Virus record (IMG/VR): IMGVR_UViG_3300044731_000789
Span: 1 to 64,000 of that record
DNA from: a virus
Length of the DNA: 64,000 nt
Strand: one strand, 5' to 3'
Shown in pieces: positions 25,767 through 34,362 of this stretch (position 1 is the first letter of the stretch; the number at the start of each line of letters is the position of its first letter). The notes beneath the pieces were generated by a model that saw only the letters and a list, made by a program, of their open reading frames with translations, did not search any database and had not been told where the DNA came from. Made by a program: the position numbers and the translations under genes.

Positions 25767-25853
25767 TACAGAATTGGGAAATTTATTTCCAATCCATTTG
25801 GTGCCGAATGGGCCAAATGTGTAATTATAACTTGCCTATAAAGGGAGAAACAT

Positions 25854-26285
25854 ATGTATTACGATTCAAGTAAAGTTGCACCAAAAAACTATACACCATA
25901 TTGGACAAATCTTGTTGGATTTGAAGAAATCTTATCCATTTTGGATGCAAATTCTCATACAAAAAAACAATCATATCCTCCACATAATATTGTAAAAATT
26001 GATGAAGAAAATTACAATATTGAACTGGCTGTTGCAGGATTTTCAAAAAAAGATATCAAGGTAACAGTTGAAGATAAGGAATTGATGATTGTTGGGGAAC
26101 AACTGGATAAGAAAAAAACAGAATATGTTCACCAAGGTATTTCCGAGAAAAAATTTACCAGCAAATTCAAATTGGCAGCAGATGTAAAAGTGGTTGGTGC
26201 CACATGTGTTGATGGTATTTTGATTGTGGAATTGAAACGTATTGTTCCAGAAGAATTGAAACCAAGAAACATTCCAATTTGGTAA
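25854..26285 (+). CDS. Small heat-shock protein Hsp20
   Basis: 143 aa. An alpha-crystallin domain spans residues 45-130: 'YNIELAVAGFSKKDIKVTVE', 'LMIVGEQ', a loop, and 'VDGILIVELKRIVPE'. The C-terminal PRNIPIW carries the I-x-I/V-type tail motif used for oligomer assembly. Hsp20 genes occur in many T4-like phages of aquatic bacteria. It is followed by a strong terminator, so it ends the gp45-regA transcription unit. Confidence 0.93.
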   Translation: MYYDSSKVAPKNYTPYWTNLVGFEEILSILDANSHTKKQSYPPHNIVKIDEENYNIELAVAGFSKKDIKVTVEDKELMIVGEQLDKKKTEYVHQGISEKKFTSKFKLAADVKVVGATCVDGILIVELKRIVPEELKPRNIPIW

Positions 26286-26304
26286 ACTAGTATCTAAGTA
26301 ACTT

Positions 26305-26341
26305 AAAAAGGCTGGTTCCAGAAATGGTTCCAGCCTTTTTT
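26305..26341 (+). terminator. Intrinsic terminator after hsp20
   Basis: AAAAAGGCTGG and CCAGCCTTTTTT form the outer stem and CCA-GAAA-TGG the tip, followed by T6. A promoter begins two bases later. Confidence 0.88.
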
Positions 26342-26342
26342 G

Positions 26343-26371
26343 TTGACAAACATTTATATCTATGATATCAT
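26343..26371 (+). promoter_or_regulatory. Early sigma70 promoter
   Basis: TTGACA (26343-26348), 17-base spacer, TATCAT (26366-26371); drives the unit that includes RNA ligase 2 and DNA polymerase. Confidence 0.7.
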
Positions 26372-26397
26372 ACTTTCAACAAATTATGGAGATTCAT

Positions 26398-26808
26398 ATG
26401 AATTCGGTGCCAATGATGTTAGATCGGATAAATTCCTCACTATTAAATACAAGCAACTTGATAAAAAATATTGGCTATTGTTTTGCCAGAACAGAAAAAC
26501 ATTTATTAGACAGAATTAATGATAGATCAATAGATAAAGTTGATGTGATTACAACTATTTCGTATTTAACTAATAAAAAATTGTGTGAATTTATATATAA
26601 CCTAGAACATAACGAATCTGAATTTGTTAGTTTTGGTATTCAATATGATCAAGATTTTGTTATAGTTGGAACATGTAGAAAAAATAATAATATTGGATAT
26701 AATATTATCAAATTTAATACGGTGGTCAAATATCCATGCAAAAGCGTATTACATCAAGGTGGGTTTATATTAAAAATTAATAAATTGATTAGAAAGGTGA
26801 ATATATGA
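26398..26808 (+). CDS. Protein of unknown function
   Basis: 136 aa from ATG 26398, which follows a GGAG ribosome site. The N-terminal half is helical (RTEKHLLDRINDRSIDKVDV), the C-terminal half strand-rich (FVSFGIQYDQDFVIVGTCRK). No recognisable family. First gene of its unit; overlaps the next ATG. Confidence 0.65.
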   Translation: MNSVPMMLDRINSSLLNTSNLIKNIGYCFARTEKHLLDRINDRSIDKVDVITTISYLTNKKLCEFIYNLEHNESEFVSFGIQYDQDFVIVGTCRKNNNIGYNIIKFNTVVKYPCKSVLHQGGFILKINKLIRKVNI

Positions 26809-26936
26809 AAGACTTGGTTCTATTAGCTCTGTATCTGAGCACATTTTTAACCCTATACACATATTTGAGTATGGATAAAGTGTTGCGAATATATGGTATG
26901 ATTATTTTGATTACATTGGTACAAGCATATGGTTGA
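26805..26936 (+). CDS. Very small membrane protein
   Basis: 43 aa, two hydrophobic stretches (LVLLALYLSTFLTLYTYL and YGMIILITLVQAYG). Starts on the previous stop (ATGA) and overlaps the next small membrane gene. Function unknown. Confidence 0.6.
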   Translation: MKDLVLLALYLSTFLTLYTYLSMDKVLRIYGMIILITLVQAYG

Positions 26937-27090
26937 ATTTTTATTTGCTCTATTGGCAATCACTTTTCCAGTTGCACTGGACAAATTTGGTAGACTAGAT
27001 AGGTTGACATATGGTATACTGTCAACAATATTTGGTTGGCTATCTGCAATATTTTTTATGATGTATATGTTAGGAGTTTATACAAAATGA
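26929..27090 (+). CDS. Very small membrane protein
   Basis: 53 aa, two hydrophobic segments (FLFALLAITFPVAL and TIFGWLSAIFFMMYMLGVY) separated by DKFGRLDRLTYG. It overlaps RNA ligase 2 by 4 bases. The pair of tiny membrane genes before the ligase is a conserved-looking unit of unknown purpose. Confidence 0.6.
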   Translation: MVEFLFALLAITFPVALDKFGRLDRLTYGILSTIFGWLSAIFFMMYMLGVYTK

Positions 27091-28070
27091 CTGCACAATT
27101 CAAAAAATTTCCACACATCGAACAATTCAAATCATGTATCAAACAGGTACGAGATTATTCAAAATGGAACAATGTTCCTTTACCAAAACTAACCTTTACA
27201 GGAACTGTAAAACTCCATGGTACAAATTCTGCCATTGGATTACATGTCCCAAGTGGTGAACAATTTTACCAAAGTAGAGAAAGATTGATTGATATTCAAT
27301 CAGACAATTATGGGTTTGCAATGTGGGCCAGTGGTTCGGCAGATGTATCAAATCTTTTGAAAATGATTGCCGCCATGTATGGGGCCAAAGAATATGTCCA
27401 TGTGTTCGGTGAAAACGCGGGGAAAGGTGTTCAGAAGAATGTTGGTATTTCCGAATTTGAAAAATCTTTTTACATTTTTGCAATCTCCGTTGATGATGAA
27501 TGGGTAGAATTGGACACTATTTCTAAAACATTTCTGGGCGAAAGAATTTTTTTCATCAATCAATTCCCAACATTTGAAATTGAAATTGACTTCAATGCAC
27601 CAGAATTGTCTCAAAATCAATTAGTAGAGTTAACCATTGCAGTAGAAAATGAGTGTCCAGTTTCAAAACAATTGGGTAAAGATGGCACGACTGGAGAAGG
27701 GATTGTGTTTTCCACCACATGGAATAACAAATATTTATTGTTTAAATGTAAAGGCCAAAAACACAGTTCAAGTCGTGTAAACTCTGTAAAACAAATTGCG
27801 CCAATTGATGTAGAAAAGATTGCCACGATTCGTGAATTTGTGTCTACATGTTTGGGCGAAAATAGATTGGAACAAGGAATTTTCAAGTTAGGTGAAATGG
27901 GGTTGGATGCAACAGATAATAAAAACACTGGTGCATATATCAAATGGTGTGTAGATGATGTATTTCGCGAAGAGCGTGATACAATTGTTGAGTCGCAATT
28001 GGATGTAAAAATATTGGGTAAAGAGTTATCAACTGTTGCCAGGAATTATTTCCTTAATAGACCAATTTAG
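27087..28070 (+). CDS. RNA ligase 2 (Rnl2 family)
   Basis: 327 aa (T4 Rnl2: 334 aa). The nucleotidyl-transfer motif I is KLHGTNSAIG with Lys42 as the adenylylated residue; motif III-like 'VHVFGENAGKG', motif IV 'GEGIVFST', motif V 'LLFKCKGQKH'. Seals nicks in double-stranded RNA with ATP. Start ATG 27087 overlaps the upstream membrane gene; an earlier in-frame start at 27036 would be inside that gene. Confidence 0.92.
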   Translation: MTAQFKKFPHIEQFKSCIKQVRDYSKWNNVPLPKLTFTGTVKLHGTNSAIGLHVPSGEQFYQSRERLIDIQSDNYGFAMWASGSADVSNLLKMIAAMYGAKEYVHVFGENAGKGVQKNVGISEFEKSFYIFAISVDDEWVELDTISKTFLGERIFFINQFPTFEIEIDFNAPELSQNQLVELTIAVENECPVSKQLGKDGTTGEGIVFSTTWNNKYLLFKCKGQKHSSSRVNSVKQIAPIDVEKIATIREFVSTCLGENRLEQGIFKLGEMGLDATDNKNTGAYIKWCVDDVFREERDTIVESQLDVKILGKELSTVARNYFLNRPI

Positions 28071-28078
28071 GGGGAGTA

Positions 28079-30565
28079 TTGGAGTTCTATACAAGTGTCA
28101 GAAAACTTGGTAAAAATATTCTATACAGGGGAATAGATGAATATGGTAATCGTGTATGTGAAAAAGTTGAATATTCCCCAACATTATATGTGGAAGATAA
28201 TGTTGGGGAATGTATTCATAAATCAATGCATAAACTCCCACTTAAACCCATTAAATTTTTGAACATACCAGATGCAAATGAATTTATATCATCATATGAT
28301 TCAATTGAAAATTTCTCAATATATGGGGAAAAACGGTATGAATATTCTTTTATTAGTGAATTATTTAAGGGAAACATCCACCCAGATTATTCAAAAGTTT
28401 TAATATACAAACTGGACATTGAAACCAAATTAGATTTGAATGAAGGATTCCCATATCCTGCACAGTGTAGAGAAGAAATTTCATTAATCACTATAACAAA
28501 TTCTATTACAAAAAGGGTTACAACATTTGGTACGTTTGTTTATGATAATAGGGATAATGTTAATTTCATATATTGCATCAATGAAACACAACTACTAAAA
28601 CACTTTTTACAATTTTGGGTAAGTTCTTACCCAGATATTATTACAGGATGGTTTTCAAAAGGATTTGATATACCGTATCTATACAGAAGAATGGTAAAAG
28701 TTCTGGGGGAAAAACATGCAAAGAGATTGTCACCATTTAATTGGGTCAATGAAAGTGTGTCAGTAACCGACAAAGGAATGGAAGAATTTGAATATGACAT
28801 ATATGGAATCGATCATATCGATTACAGGGATTTGTACAAAAAATCTATTCAAGACCCAAGAGAATCATACAAACTAGATGAAATCGCCTTTATTGAATTG
28901 GGCGAACGAAAAGTTGAAAATCCATATGATACATTCAAAGAATTTTATGTAAACGATCCCAGTTTGTTTGTGTCATATAACATTCAAGATACAGTATTAT
29001 TAGATAGATTAGAAGACAAACTTAGATTACTTGGTAACATAATGTTTGTTGCATATAAGTGTAAAATAAATTTTTCAGATGCAATGTCTCCGGTTAGAAC
29101 CTGGGAAATTCTTATATACAACCATTTGTTGTCAAAGAATATCATAACACCCTTGGGTAAGTCTGGAGCACCAGTGCTAGATTTTGCTGGGGGATATGTT
29201 AAACATCCTGTTATTGGTAAACATAATTGGGTGGTGACATGGGATGTCAATTCTATGCATCCTCATATTATTATGAATTATAATATATCGCCAGAAACAA
29301 TGTTGAATACACCAGTTAAAAAGTTTTCTATCGATGATTTATTATACAAGACAGTAAATTTGGACAATATTGATGGAATAATGTCAGCTAATGGTGTGCA
29401 ATATTCAAAAGAGTTTGAAGGTATTTTACCAGAACTAATGTCAACATTTTATGCAGAAAGGCAATCAATTCAAGCAGAATTGAAACCCATGAAGAAAATT
29501 GATAACCCATCATCTGACATATTGGATAAAATCCGTATGATGGATGTGGCCCAAAATGGTATAAAGATTGGTATTCTTAATTCTGGGTATGGTGCATTAG
29601 GCAATAAACATTTTAAATATTTTGACACCAGATTGGCGGAAGCTGTTACACTAGGTAGCCAAATTGCTATCCGTTGGGTTGGCACTGCCATCAATGAATA
29701 TTTGAATAAGGTTTGTAAAACTGTTGATGAAGAATATTTCATATATGCTGACACGGATAGCAATTTTTTGAAATTTGAAAAATTTGTTGAATTGTACTGC
29801 CAAGGAATGACTGATAGAGAAATATCTGACACATTGAGTAAGGTATCGGAAGACAAAATTATTCCATTGATTGAGAAAAAATTTAATGAATTGGCTCAAT
29901 ACATGAAATGTAATGAAAACAGATTAAAAATGTCAAGAGAAAATATTGCAAAATCTGTTTTTTTCAGGGGGGCAAGAAATTATGCAATGGCTGTTGTTGA
30001 CCAAGAAGGTAAAAAGTATGATCCCCCAAAAATGAAAATAGCTGGGTTAGAATGTGTTAAAAGTTCTACTCCAAAAATTGCAAGAGAATACCTTAAAAAA
30101 TGTGTTGAATTGATATTATTGGACTCAATTGAATCTGTAAGAGAATATGAACAATCTGCAAAACAAGATTTTTATTCAAAATCTGTTCAAGAAATTGCTT
30201 TACCTAGAAGTGTAAATGGTGTGGAAAAATATTCTGATCCAACAACTTTGTATAAATCACGATGCCCTATTGCCGTTAGGGGGGCAATATTGCATAATTA
30301 TTATGTTACAAAACATAATTTACAAAATAAATATCAAATGATAAATGATGGAGACAAAATAAAATTTGCCTATCTAAAGTTACCAAACCCAATTAGGGAA
30401 AATGTTATTTCATGGAATGGAAAAATTCCCCATGAAATAATTCTTGACAATATGTTTGATTATGATATAATGTATTCCAAAGCATTTATTGGACCGCTTG
30501 AATCAATGCTTGATTGTGTCGGATGGGATTTGAAACACAAATTTAATATTTTAGACTTTTTTTGA
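28079..30565 (+). CDS. 43: DNA polymerase gp43 (family B)
   Basis: 828 aa, slightly shorter than T4 gp43 (898 aa). Exonuclease motif I YKLDIETK near residue 110; polymerase motif A 'DVNSMHPHIIMNYNISPETM' near 390; motif C YADTDSNF near 557. Start is TTG 28079 (MEFYTSVRK), because family members begin with this '(K)EFY' sequence, a GGGGGAG ribosome site is right before it and no ATG fits. RegA would be expected to control its message, as in T4. Confidence 0.96.
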   Translation: MEFYTSVRKLGKNILYRGIDEYGNRVCEKVEYSPTLYVEDNVGECIHKSMHKLPLKPIKFLNIPDANEFISSYDSIENFSIYGEKRYEYSFISELFKGNIHPDYSKVLIYKLDIETKLDLNEGFPYPAQCREEISLITITNSITKRVTTFGTFVYDNRDNVNFIYCINETQLLKHFLQFWVSSYPDIITGWFSKGFDIPYLYRRMVKVLGEKHAKRLSPFNWVNESVSVTDKGMEEFEYDIYGIDHIDYRDLYKKSIQDPRESYKLDEIAFIELGERKVENPYDTFKEFYVNDPSLFVSYNIQDTVLLDRLEDKLRLLGNIMFVAYKCKINFSDAMSPVRTWEILIYNHLLSKNIITPLGKSGAPVLDFAGGYVKHPVIGKHNWVVTWDVNSMHPHIIMNYNISPETMLNTPVKKFSIDDLLYKTVNLDNIDGIMSANGVQYSKEFEGILPELMSTFYAERQSIQAELKPMKKIDNPSSDILDKIRMMDVAQNGIKIGILNSGYGALGNKHFKYFDTRLAEAVTLGSQIAIRWVGTAINEYLNKVCKTVDEEYFIYADTDSNFLKFEKFVELYCQGMTDREISDTLSKVSEDKIIPLIEKKFNELAQYMKCNENRLKMSRENIAKSVFFRGARNYAMAVVDQEGKKYDPPKMKIAGLECVKSSTPKIAREYLKKCVELILLDSIESVREYEQSAKQDFYSKSVQEIALPRSVNGVEKYSDPTTLYKSRCPIAVRGAILHNYYVTKHNLQNKYQMINDGDKIKFAYLKLPNPIRENVISWNGKIPHEIILDNMFDYDIMYSKAFIGPLESMLDCVGWDLKHKFNILDFF

Positions 30566-30572
30566 GGTTGGT

Positions 30573-30956
30573 ATGAGTGTAAAAATTTTCGATAACATGA
30601 TTGGTAAAATCGTAACGACCATTCATGGTAATATTGGCGATGAGGTTATAGAATTTGTTACAACAGATGGGTCAAAATTTATTTTTTCACATGAACCAGA
30701 TTGTTGTGAATCTGTTTACATTGAGGATATATGCGGCGATCTAATAGATTTAATTGGTTCGCCAATTACCATGGCGGAAGAGGTATCTAATATTGACGAA
30801 CCAAAATTACCATCGGACAATTATGCACAAGAATCATACACATGGACATTTTACAAATTTGGCACCAATCGTGGGACAGTAACTGTCCGATGGTTTGGGG
30901 AAAGCAATGGGTGCTATTGTGAAGAACCGCAATATAGAGAATTTTTAACACAGTGA
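30573..30956 (+). CDS. Conserved phage protein (DUF7448-like)
   Basis: 127 aa. Residues 15-65 ('GDEVIEFVTTDGSKFIFSHE', DCCESVYIEDICGDLIDLIG) match a small beta-rich family common in phages and known only as a domain of unknown function; the 'HEPDCCESV' centre is its hallmark. The C-terminal part resembles 'WTFYKFGTNRGTVTVRWFGE'. No function is known. Confidence 0.75.
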   Translation: MSVKIFDNMIGKIVTTIHGNIGDEVIEFVTTDGSKFIFSHEPDCCESVYIEDICGDLIDLIGSPITMAEEVSNIDEPKLPSDNYAQESYTWTFYKFGTNRGTVTVRWFGESNGCYCEEPQYREFLTQ

Positions 30957-30961
30957 GAAAA

Positions 30962-31414
30962 ATGATGGAATTTATTGAGAAAGTAAAGTTATTTAATGCA
31001 ATTGCCGGTCAACCGGAAGAATTTAACCCAAGAAAAATTGCATTATATGTTGGATTAATTTGTGAAGAATTTGCTGAAATTATTGATTCATTTGATTCTG
31101 GAGAATTGGCAGAATTAGCAGATACATTAGACGACTTTTCATTGCGGTTTAAGTCAGGTGCTTATGATAATTTGGCAGCAAAAGTGGATTGCGTAGAATT
31201 TTTGGATGGGTGTATAGATGTTGCCGTAGTAGCAACTGGTGCTGCAATCTGTGTTGGCGCAGATATTGTGCCAGCTTTTCATCATATTGCTGACAATAAT
31301 TTGTCAAAATATAATTTAGTCGATGGTGAATATGTAGTGCTTCGTGACGAAAACGGCAAAATTATGAAACCAAGTAATTACCAAAAACCAAACCTTGCGC
31401 CATTCTTTAAATAA
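30962..31414 (+). CDS. MazG-like nucleotide pyrophosphohydrolase
   Basis: 150 aa. Four helices with 'LICEEFAEIID', 'DCVEFLDGCIDVAVVATGAA' and the closing 'NNLSKYN' are typical of the PRA-PH/MazG-type all-alpha NTP pyrophosphohydrolases encoded by phages. Likely lowers unwanted nucleotides such as dUTP or (p)ppGpp; the substrate is not known. Start could be GTG 30953 or ATG 30962. Confidence 0.8.
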   Translation: MMEFIEKVKLFNAIAGQPEEFNPRKIALYVGLICEEFAEIIDSFDSGELAELADTLDDFSLRFKSGAYDNLAAKVDCVEFLDGCIDVAVVATGAAICVGADIVPAFHHIADNNLSKYNLVDGEYVVLRDENGKIMKPSNYQKPNLAPFFK

Positions 31415-31415
31415 T

Positions 31416-31616
31416 ATGTCAAATAAATTCACCTGTGCAGATTTGCATCTTGGGCACAAAAATATTATTGATTTTACTTATCCAAATTCGGATCAAAGAT
31501 TTCGCCCATTTGAATCTGTTCAAGAACATGATCAGATTCTGATAGATAATTGGAACAAGGTAGTTGGCCCATTGGAATTTCGCAGGGATTCTGAGTTAAC
31601 TCAACATCGTGATTGA
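31416..31616 (+). pseudogene. Phosphoesterase gene cut short by the TnpB element
   Basis: The first 50 residues (FTCADLHLGHKNIIDFTYPN, then 'HDQILIDNWNKVVG') are the N-terminus of a calcineurin-like phosphoesterase usually near 170-200 aa; DxH of the first metal motif is present. After about 31575 the reading continues for 15 unrelated codons (EFRRDSELTQHRD) into the right end of the tnpB element. The rest of the gene, with the GNH motif, is not found on the other side, so it is a deleted or replaced remnant. Confidence 0.7.
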
Positions 31617-31633
31617 GCTAACATGAACCATTG

Positions 31634-31733
31634 CAAATTGACATGTCATCCATACTGGTTTCACCAAGCAACGAAGTTGCGAAGCCAGAGCCAATTATGT
31701 CTATGTCCGTTAATTTCCCAGTTCCCCTGGGTA
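31634..31733 (-). ncRNA. omegaRNA scaffold region of the tnpB element
   Basis: Read on the minus strand, this overlaps the last eight tnpB codons and runs about 75 bases past the stop. In known TnpB systems the guide RNA is made from this end and its guide part is set by the DNA just beyond the element, here below about 31634. It agrees with 2929-3028 at about 85 of 100 positions, showing the conserved part. Confidence 0.65.
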
Positions 31734-32864
31734 TTTGTTCGGTATTCCTAGATCAGATAAGCCTCTGGCTAGAATATTTTTAGCAGCATTTAAGTCTCGG
31801 TCATGGAAAGTATTGCAGGAACTGCAAGTCCATTCCCGAATATGTAAAGACATTGGTGTTTCATGTCTATGACCACAAACATTGCAGTCTCTGCTAGTAT
31901 AATTGGGGTTGACCTTCAAGAATGTTCTTCCGTACCATTTGGATTTATATTCCAATAACCGGAAGAAATCAGACCATGAAGCATCAGCTATAGATCGAGA
32001 TAATCTTTTGTTTTTCAAAAGATTCTTGATTTTTAAGTCTTCTACGATAATAACATCGTTGGATTTTACTATCTTATAAGATAATTTGTGTAGAAAGTCC
32101 GAACGGGAGTTCGATACTTTCTGGTAGATCAGAGCAACTGCTTTACGTTTCTTTTCTCGTCTATTAGATTCTTTTTTGGAACGAGACAAAGCACGTTGGG
32201 AACGTTTAAGTGCTTTTAGTTTTTTCTTTAGAAATCGTGGATTCTCAACAGAATTTCCGTTGGAATCATAAAGAAAGACTTTTAAACCAGCATCAATACC
32301 AATAATATTATTGGTGGCTGGAAATAAATCTACTTGACATTCTACAGAAAACGATATATGATACTTACCAGTGGCATCCAATGAAACAGTTGCCATTTTG
32401 GGTATCCCAGGAAATTCATGGGATACTTTAATTTTAACAGCACCTAGTTTTGGTAGTTTAAGAACTCCGTCCTTAAGGACAATATCCTGCATACGCACGG
32501 ATTTCTTGTTATACTTAGATTTGAATGTTGGTAAACCGGCTTTATTGGAACCTTTTGGTTTCTTTAAATCCCTAAAGAAATTAGAATACGCACTATTTAG
32601 GTCTAATAGTGATTGCCGTAGGCAAGTGCTAGGAACGTCAGATAACCAGTTAAAGTCTTCTTGTTTCTTTAAGATCGTAAGATCAGCAGATAACTGGTTG
32701 TTTGTTAGAGTGATACCTTGTTCTTTATAGGTATCACGTTTTAGTTTAAGATAATGGTTATAGACAAACCTTGAGCAACCAAACATTTTGTTTAGTAGTA
32801 TCTTTTGTTGTTGGTTAGGATAAAACCTAACCTTGAAAGATTTGTTTATAGTATTTTTGTTCAT
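31710..32864 (-). CDS. tnpB: TnpB RNA-guided endonuclease
   Basis: 384 aa, normal length. RuvC-like active site intact: Asp in 'NIIGIDAGLKVFL', Glu in 'VIIVEDLKIKNLL', Asp in 'HDRDLNAAKNIL'. Zinc ribbon CNVCGHRH...CSSCNTF lies between the last two. N-terminal OrfB-type 'FKVRFYPNQQQKILLNKMFG' domain is present. TnpB cuts DNA matching the omegaRNA guide next to a short target motif. No frameshift is seen, so it is probably active. Confidence 0.93.
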   Translation of the reverse strand: MNKNTINKSFKVRFYPNQQQKILLNKMFGCSRFVYNHYLKLKRDTYKEQGITLTNNQLSADLTILKKQEDFNWLSDVPSTCLRQSLLDLNSAYSNFFRDLKKPKGSNKAGLPTFKSKYNKKSVRMQDIVLKDGVLKLPKLGAVKIKVSHEFPGIPKMATVSLDATGKYHISFSVECQVDLFPATNNIIGIDAGLKVFLYDSNGNSVENPRFLKKKLKALKRSQRALSRSKKESNRREKKRKAVALIYQKVSNSRSDFLHKLSYKIVKSNDVIIVEDLKIKNLLKNKRLSRSIADASWSDFFRLLEYKSKWYGRTFLKVNPNYTSRDCNVCGHRHETPMSLHIREWTCSSCNTFHDRDLNAAKNILARGLSDLGIPNKYPGELGN

Positions 32865-32891
32865 TACAATTATTTATCAAAAAAGGAATGT

Positions 32892-33209
32892 ATGCCAATA
32901 GAATATTGCAACCATGCTAATGATTTGATTGAGTGCCCAGGCGCTCACAACTACGCTTCGCTAAACACTACGCTGCGCGCTTCGCTGGGGGGTCGTCAGG
33001 CATCCCTGCCTTCCTTCGATGAAATTAATAGATTAAAAAATAAAAATGCTGCTCTTGTCGATGCATTGCTAGAATTGATGACTTACCATCCACGAGAATA
33101 TTGGGAAGGTGTTGGAGCGAACTTGTATAGAAAAACTGCTGGTTCTGCAATATCGAAAACACTGGATAAATGTGATGTGGCATTAAGCTATGGTGGTGAA
33201 GTAAAATGA
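32892..33209 (+). CDS. Protein of unknown function with a GC-rich insert
   Basis: 105 aa. The C-terminal 60 residues ('ALVDALLELMTYHPREYWEG', then GSAISKTLDKCD) are soluble and helical, like small phage accessory proteins. Residues 17-45 (AHNYASLNTTLRASLGGRQA) come from a GC-rich stretch, 32939-33010, unlike the rest of the window, and look inserted. The ribosome site AAAAGGAATG precedes ATG 32892. It follows the tnpB element, so its 5' end may have been remodelled. Confidence 0.55.
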   Translation: MPIEYCNHANDLIECPGAHNYASLNTTLRASLGGRQASLPSFDEINRLKNKNAALVDALLELMTYHPREYWEGVGANLYRKTAGSAISKTLDKCDVALSYGGEVK

Positions 33210-33237
33210 TGATTGATGAAGTGGAGATATGTGAATA

Positions 33238-33402
33238 ATGAGATTTAAAGCTATTTGGATTGCAATTACTAGACCACAATATGTAATAACATGTGATCAA
33301 GGGATGACTTTATTAAAAGAAATTTGGAATTGGACAACATATAAAAACACACCTTGGTACAAAAATACTGAACAAGTATTGAAACAATATTATGATAAGT
33401 AA
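33238..33402 (+). CDS. Small protein of unknown function
   Basis: 54 aa, tryptophan-rich (LLKEIWNWTTYKNTPWYKNT). Its stop overlaps the next gene by 11 bases. GGAGA lies about 15 bases upstream of the ATG. Not recognised. Confidence 0.5.
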   Translation: MRFKAIWIAITRPQYVITCDQGMTLLKEIWNWTTYKNTPWYKNTEQVLKQYYDK

Positions 33403-33949
33403 TCCATTCCATGATCTACCACATGTGATAGATTTCTTTAAAACAGAACAAGAAGCACATAATGAACGAATACAAAGGATACATAACTTAGTAAATGATT
33501 TTGTATCATTAGGTTCAGCATATCGAGTTAGAAAACAATATACTGTCTCAGACATGCTGAGAAAAGTATTGGAAAGTAATGATATAAAAGTTATTCAATC
33601 AAAAAATGGTATGAAAGATTTGGTTGAATTTGGCATATTGTTTAGTAAATGTATAAACAATATTGGGACAATATATCAAACATCCGATGTATTAAATTAT
33701 ATTAAATCCACAGATACATATATAACAACCATCAAAAAATACCATTATTCAATTATAACTGAATATATTTTATGTTATAGATATTTTTATAACATACAGC
33801 AAAAAGAAATCGCAGAAAATATTGAAACGGTTTTAGTAAATAATAATATTAAAATAATATATGGCACATGTATGTTTAATGGTTGGGATAATATTCCAAA
33901 AATATATAGGGGTGATTTTGGACACGACACTTTTGAGGTAATAAAATGA
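33392..33949 (+). CDS. Protein of unknown function
   Basis: 185 aa, helical N-terminal half (FFKTEQEAHNERIQRIHNLV), aromatic-rich second half (YHYSIITEYILCYRYFYN). No motif recognised. Overlaps the next ATG (ATGA). Confidence 0.65.
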   Translation: MISNPFHDLPHVIDFFKTEQEAHNERIQRIHNLVNDFVSLGSAYRVRKQYTVSDMLRKVLESNDIKVIQSKNGMKDLVEFGILFSKCINNIGTIYQTSDVLNYIKSTDTYITTIKKYHYSIITEYILCYRYFYNIQQKEIAENIETVLVNNNIKIIYGTCMFNGWDNIPKIYRGDFGHDTFEVIK

Positions 33950-34362
33950 AAACAATTACAAGAACAAGCGAAATTTATGTTGCCGATGACGGCAAAATTT
34001 TTGATGACAGCAATCTATGCTGGAATTATGATGTAACACTAAAAACCTATTGGTTTCGTTTAACGAAACCAGATTGGACAACAGATTTGTATAAAATTGT
34101 TGGAACAGAAAAATTTGTTGATAGTAATATTTCACAATTTTTACGAAAAAAATATGGCCCGATGTTCGGGGCAGAGAATGGGCAAATTGTGCAAAAATAT
34201 AGTATAGATATGTTGCACCAACTTACTTTCCAGGCTATCCTGGACAATGACGAGTATATGGACTTTTATACGCTCCGCGTATCAGATTTGGGGCTAGGAT
34301 TTGAACTAAATACCACATGTGAATTGTTCGATCAATCGAACCAGAATTTGGAGAATTTGTGA
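33946..34362 (+). CDS. Protein of unknown function
   Basis: 138 aa, beta-rich start (YVADDGKIFDDSNLCWNYD). The 'ADDGKIFDD' opening is seen in small phage proteins of unknown role. The stop overlaps the uvsX GTG start, so it is coupled to uvsX. Confidence 0.65.
   Translation: MKTITRTSEIYVADDGKIFDDSNLCWNYDVTLKTYWFRLTKPDWTTDLYKIVGTEKFVDSNISQFLRKKYGPMFGAENGQIVQKYSIDMLHQLTFQAILDNDEYMDFYTLRVSDLGLGFELNTTCELFDQSNQNLENL

Larger units (their letters stand above)
31634..32880 (-). mobile_element. IS605/IS607-type tnpB-only element
   Basis: Contains one gene, tnpB, plus a 3' end that is structured like an omegaRNA scaffold (hairpins CCCAG/CTGGG near 31720 and GCAAC/GTTGC near 31666-31680). No tnpA transposase is present, so movement would need help in trans. 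On the left side only about 16 bases separate a TTGAT-like motif (minus strand, near 32880) from the tnpB start. Its right end disrupts the phosphoesterase. A second copy of the right end lies at 2929-3028. Confidence 0.75.

Noticed and set aside
27001-27026. TTGACA and TATACT close together within a small membrane gene
   Set aside because: The spacing is far too short for a promoter. A partial GTTGACA/TGTCAAC inverted repeat is present but lies in coding sequence with no other support.
33206-33238. Ten-codon frame MMIDEVEICE
   Set aside because: Too short and without independent support; may only couple translation of neighbours.
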